64,000 bases of DNA from Oryza sativa Japonica Group (Eukaryota; Streptophyta; Magnoliopsida; Poales; Poaceae). The notes below the pieces were generated by a model, which saw only the letters and a list, made by a program, of their open reading frames with translations, did not search any database and was not told the origin of the DNA. The DNA lies in assembly GCF_034140825.1 (NCBI RefSeq), contig NC_089044.1, positions 22,932,001 to 22,996,000 on the forward strand. Reading direction: 5' to 3'. Of the stretch, positions 60,608-64,000 are shown piece by piece; position 1 is the first letter of the stretch, and each line of letters begins with the position of its first letter. The position numbers and the translations under genes were made by a program.

Positions 60608-63600
60608 TGTTAGAATTTCAATGGTTACTCTCATTGAGAAGAGGATGGCACTCGAGATGGGGCAATTTTCTGGTTTTCTTCATTCACTAAACACAAAAGC
60701 CATATCCTCCCAAAGAGGATTGGATACATATTTATAGCTGCTTGTAGCAGCCATGCAGCCATGCTAGTCTAAGAGGGTGCTGTCAGCATCCCAACAAACT
60801 GTCCTAGAGCAGAGCATCCCAACAAACTGTCCTAGAGCATCTCAACAAACTGCTGTCCTAACTGTCCTAGAGCATCCAAACTGAAAGTAGAGATGCTGTC
60901 CTAGAAAGCTGAAAAACAGGAAAAAAGGCACCACAAGACCAAGACCAACCAGCCAAGACTTATTCCTACATTCTCCCCCTAAGTCTTGTGCGCCGTCTTG
61001 TGGGAGAGTTGAGCCATCCCGATCCGGGAGCAAAGCTCAAGGAACTTGATCCTCCCAAGGGGTTTGGTGAGCAAATCCGCAAGCTGGTCCTTGGTGTTGA
61101 TGTAGCTCGCCTTGATGCTCCCTTCCTCCAAGTAGCTTCGGATGAAATGGTACCTCACTCGGATGTGCTTGCTCCGTTCGTGAAAAACGGGGTTTTTTGC
61201 CAGGGCCAGAGCGGACTTGCTATCCACCCTGAGCTCCACCGCTCCAGTATCTCTGCCGAGGAGATCACTAAGCAGTCGAGCAAGCCAGAGCGCCTGGGTC
61301 GAAGCGGCGGATGCCGCCATGTACTCGGCCTCGCAGCTGGACAGGGCCACCACCTGCTGCTTGATTGACTGCCAGCTAACGAGGCACTCGCCGAGGAAGA
61401 AGAGAATCCCGCTCGTGCTCTTGCTGGTGTCGATGTCGCCGGCGTGGTCGCTGTCGCTGTACCCGACGAAGTGTGCCTTGCCAGGACACCTCGGGTAGTA
61501 GAGACCGTGGTCGAGAGTCCCCGCAACGTAGCGGATGATCCTCTTCACAGCCTGCTGGTGCTCCGTCGTCGGTCGCTGCATGAACCGACTGACGTAGCCG
61601 ACGGAGAAGGCCAAGTCCGGCCGTGTGTGGGTGAGGTAGCGAAGGCTCCCCACAAGACGTCGGTACTGTGTAGCATCCACCTCCTCCGCTGTGCTGTCGC
61701 GGCTCAGCTTCAGTCTCTCCTCCATCGGAGTGAGAGCTGGGTTGCAATCGGTGAGCCCAGCCAGCTCAACGACGCGCTTGGCGTAGGCGGTCTGTCGAAG
61801 CGTGATCCCGGAGTTGTCCTGGTGCACTTCGATCCCCAGGTAGAAGGAGAGAGGCCCCAGATCACTCATCTGGAAGGTGGCCTTCATCTCCTCCTTGAAC
61901 GCCGCGACCTCTGCATCCTTGGTGCCGGTGATCACTAAGTCGTCGACGTAGACACCCACCAGCAAGGCATTTCCTCCATTGCCCCGCCGGTAGATGGCCG
62001 CCTCGTGCGGGCTTTGCTCGAAGCCCATCCCCTTGAGCGTGGAATCCAACTTGGCATTCCACGCCCTCGGTGCCTGCCGCAAGCCGTAGAGGGCCTTGTG
62101 CAGGCGTAGCACCTTGCCCTCCTTGCCGGGGATCACAAATCCCGGCGGCTGGTGCACGTAGACCTCCTCCTTCAAGTCGCCGTTTAGAAACGCCGACTTG
62201 ACGTCCATGTGATGGACGCCCCAGCCTTCCTGAGCAGCCAGCGCAAGAAGGAGTCGCACGGACTCCATCCGTGCCACGGGAGCGAAGGCATCGTCGTAGT
62301 CGATCCCCTCCTGCTGCACGAAACCGCGTGCCACCAAGCGAGCCTTGTGCTTGACGATGGCTCCGGCTTCATCCCTCTTCAGCTTGAACACCCACTTAAG
62401 GGTGATCGCGCGGTGACCACGAGGGAGGTCAGCAAGCTCCCAGGTGCGGTTCTCCTGAACCGCGTCCATCTCCGACTGCATCGCGGCACGCCATGCCGCG
62501 TGTTTCTCGGCCTCTGCAAAAGACCGAGGCTCACCGTCGTCGCACGCAAGGTGCAACTGCGCCTCCAGGTTGCGAGGCACCAGTCCCGGCACCGGCTGGT
62601 CGCCGAGAAGATCCTCCATCGTACGGTACCGTAGCTGCTCGCCGTCATGGTACGCGTCGATGCGCTCCCCGTCGTGGGAGAGCGGAGTAACGAACTCCAC
62701 CGGGCTGCGCTCAACACGAGCTGGCGTCGGAGTAGACGTGCCCGGAGGAGTGGCTGTTGGTGCTGGAGCGTGTGGGGACACCGGCTGGGGTGGTGTCGAC
62801 GACGAGCTCGTCGTAGTCGAAGTCGTGGCCCGAGGGTGTGTTGGTGTTGGAGTCGGTGGAGGCTCGGGGACTGGGGTAGACACGCTCGGTGAAGAAGAGC
62901 TGCCTACTCCCCCAGCTCCCTCGAAGTGGACGTACTCGATGGTGAAGTCGTCGTACGTCGGAGTCGAACCATCATCCACCGCCTTGTCCCATACCCACCC
63001 TCGCCCTTCGTCGAACACAACATCGCGCGTAATGCGCACACGCTGTGTCTCCGGGTCGAGGATGCGGTAGGCCTTCGAGCCCTCCGCGTAGCCGATGAAC
63101 ACCCCTGGGGTGCTCCTGTCGTCGAGCTTGCCGATGTGGCCAAGCTCCTTGGCGAACGCGAGGCAGCCGAAGACCCGCAGGTGGGAGACCGCCGGCTTGC
63201 GCCCATGCCAAGCCTCGTACGGTGTCCTGCCATCGAGGGCCTTGGTAGGCGAGCGGTTGAGGATGTAGGCGGCCGTCACCACCGCCTCCCCCCAGAAGAT
63301 GGCCGGCATCCCCCTCTGCTTGAGGAGGGCCCGAGCCATCCCCACAACCGTCTGGTTGCGCCGCTCGACGACGCCGTTCTGCTGTGGGCTGTACGGCGCG
63401 GTGTAGTGGCGCTGAATGCCCTCATCAGCGCAGTACGACGCGAATTCAGCCGCCGTGAATTCGCCGCCGTTGTCGGTGCGCAGCACGCGCAGCTTGCGGC
63501 CGCACTCCGCCTCTGCTGCAGCCTGCGCATGCCTGATGGCGTCCGCAGCCTCTCCCTTGCTGCCGAGGACCATCACCCACATGTAGCGGGAGAGGTCGTC

Positions 63601-64000
63601 GACGAGCAGCAGGAAATAACGTCGTCCTCCTGGTGTGGCCGGTGTCACTGGGCCACACAAGTCCCCGTGCACGAGCCCGAGCCGCTCCTTGGCTCGGAAG
63701 CTCGTCTGCTGGGGAAAGGGGAGCCGCCGCTGCTTTGTCACCACGCAGACGTCGCAGAGCTGCTCCACGTGGTCAAGGCACGGCATGCCTCGCACCATCT
63801 CCTTGGCACTGAGCTGCTTCAGGGCCTCAAAGTGGAGGTGCCCGAAGCGCTCGTGCCACTGCCACGCCTCGTCGTCCCGACGAGCGGCGAGGCAAACTGG
63901 ATGTGCGACTTGCGCGCTGAGGATGTAGAGTCGATTAGTGCCTCTGGTTACCTTGGCAAGAAGGCGACGACGGCGATCCCAAATCCTCATGAGTCCGTCC
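60608..64000 (-). mobile_element. Ty1/copia LTR retrotransposon, 3' part, antisense in CBL1 intron 2
   Basis: The element reads right to left and runs off the right edge. Its downstream LTR is 60608-60970 (363 bp, TG...CA ends on both strands), preceded by a polypurine tract at 60971-60980. The polyprotein region fills 60979-64000 with parts in copia order: pre-integrase zinc-binding segment, integrase core, reverse transcriptase with YVDD, then RNase H. The Gag part and the other LTR are outside the window. The visible part looks whole and open throughout, which suggests a young insertion; with one LTR visible the age cannot be estimated by LTR divergence. The LTR contains three related copies of an AACAAACTGTCCTAGAGC unit. 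High GC and lack of introns set it apart from the AT-rich host intron. Confidence 0.92.

Overview
The window is nuclear DNA from a grass and almost certainly rice (Oryza sativa). The evidence is GC-rich, alanine/glycine-rich first exons followed by AT-rich GT-AG introns, abundant Tourist-like, Stowaway-like and Mutator-derived MITEs, a Ty1/copia element, and proteins whose predicted lengths equal rice products I remember (SAPK3 334 aa, MSRA4 263 aa). The gene order (CDC7-like kinase, MSRA4, NDPK, P-type cyclin, KH protein, MED31, trihelix, RPL27, DAHP synthase, SAPK3, CBL1) fits my memory of the Os10g0563xxx-Os10g0564xxx block of chromosome 10. That placement is recalled, not searched.

Layout from left to right. 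First exon of a WRAP73/WDR8-type WD-repeat gene running off the left edge (-); nested MITEs; a 7-exon gene for an uncharacterised glycine-zipper protein (+, 4301-7014); a 15-exon CDC7-like kinase (+, 8000-13272); a minisatellite and two abutting MITEs; plastid methionine sulfoxide reductase A (+, 15015-16982); nucleoside diphosphate kinase (-, 18349-20482); an intronless PRA1 protein (-, 22001-22735); about 6 kb of MITE-rich intergenic DNA ending in a 149-bp tandem array; a P-type cyclin (+, 28768-30465); 4 kb intergenic; a three-KH-domain RNA-binding protein (+, 34691-37764); Mediator subunit MED31 (-, 39562-41116); a MULE MITE and other repeats; a trihelix transcription factor (+, 44608-45618); a decayed partial copy of a DAHP synthase gene; ribosomal protein eL27 (-, 49048-49458); the intact DAHP synthase gene (-, 50155-53666); the SnRK2 kinase SAPK3 (-, 55202-57654); and the first two exons of the calcium sensor CBL1 (+, 59267 onward). 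The second CBL1 intron carries a SINE and, from 60608 to the right edge, a Ty1/copia element in antisense orientation.

The genes are not an operon and mostly act in unrelated housekeeping or signalling processes. The one functionally suggestive pair is SAPK3 and CBL1: two stress-signalling genes transcribed divergently from a 1.6-kb spacer with three G-box/ABRE cores near SAPK3. I found no CRISPR array, no tRNA or rRNA gene, no prokaryotic system and no convincing new biological system. The best leads are a GC-AG intron in SAPK3, a DAHP synthase pseudogene across RPL27 from its parent, two MITEs sharing one TAA target, a MULE MITE with a perfect 9-bp target duplication, a MITE 11 bp from a splice donor, a conserved-looking unknown protein with a duplicated glycine zipper, and a CDC7-like kinase with DFN in place of DFG. 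Exon boundaries were read by eye from splice consensus, reading-frame continuity and protein-family expectation.
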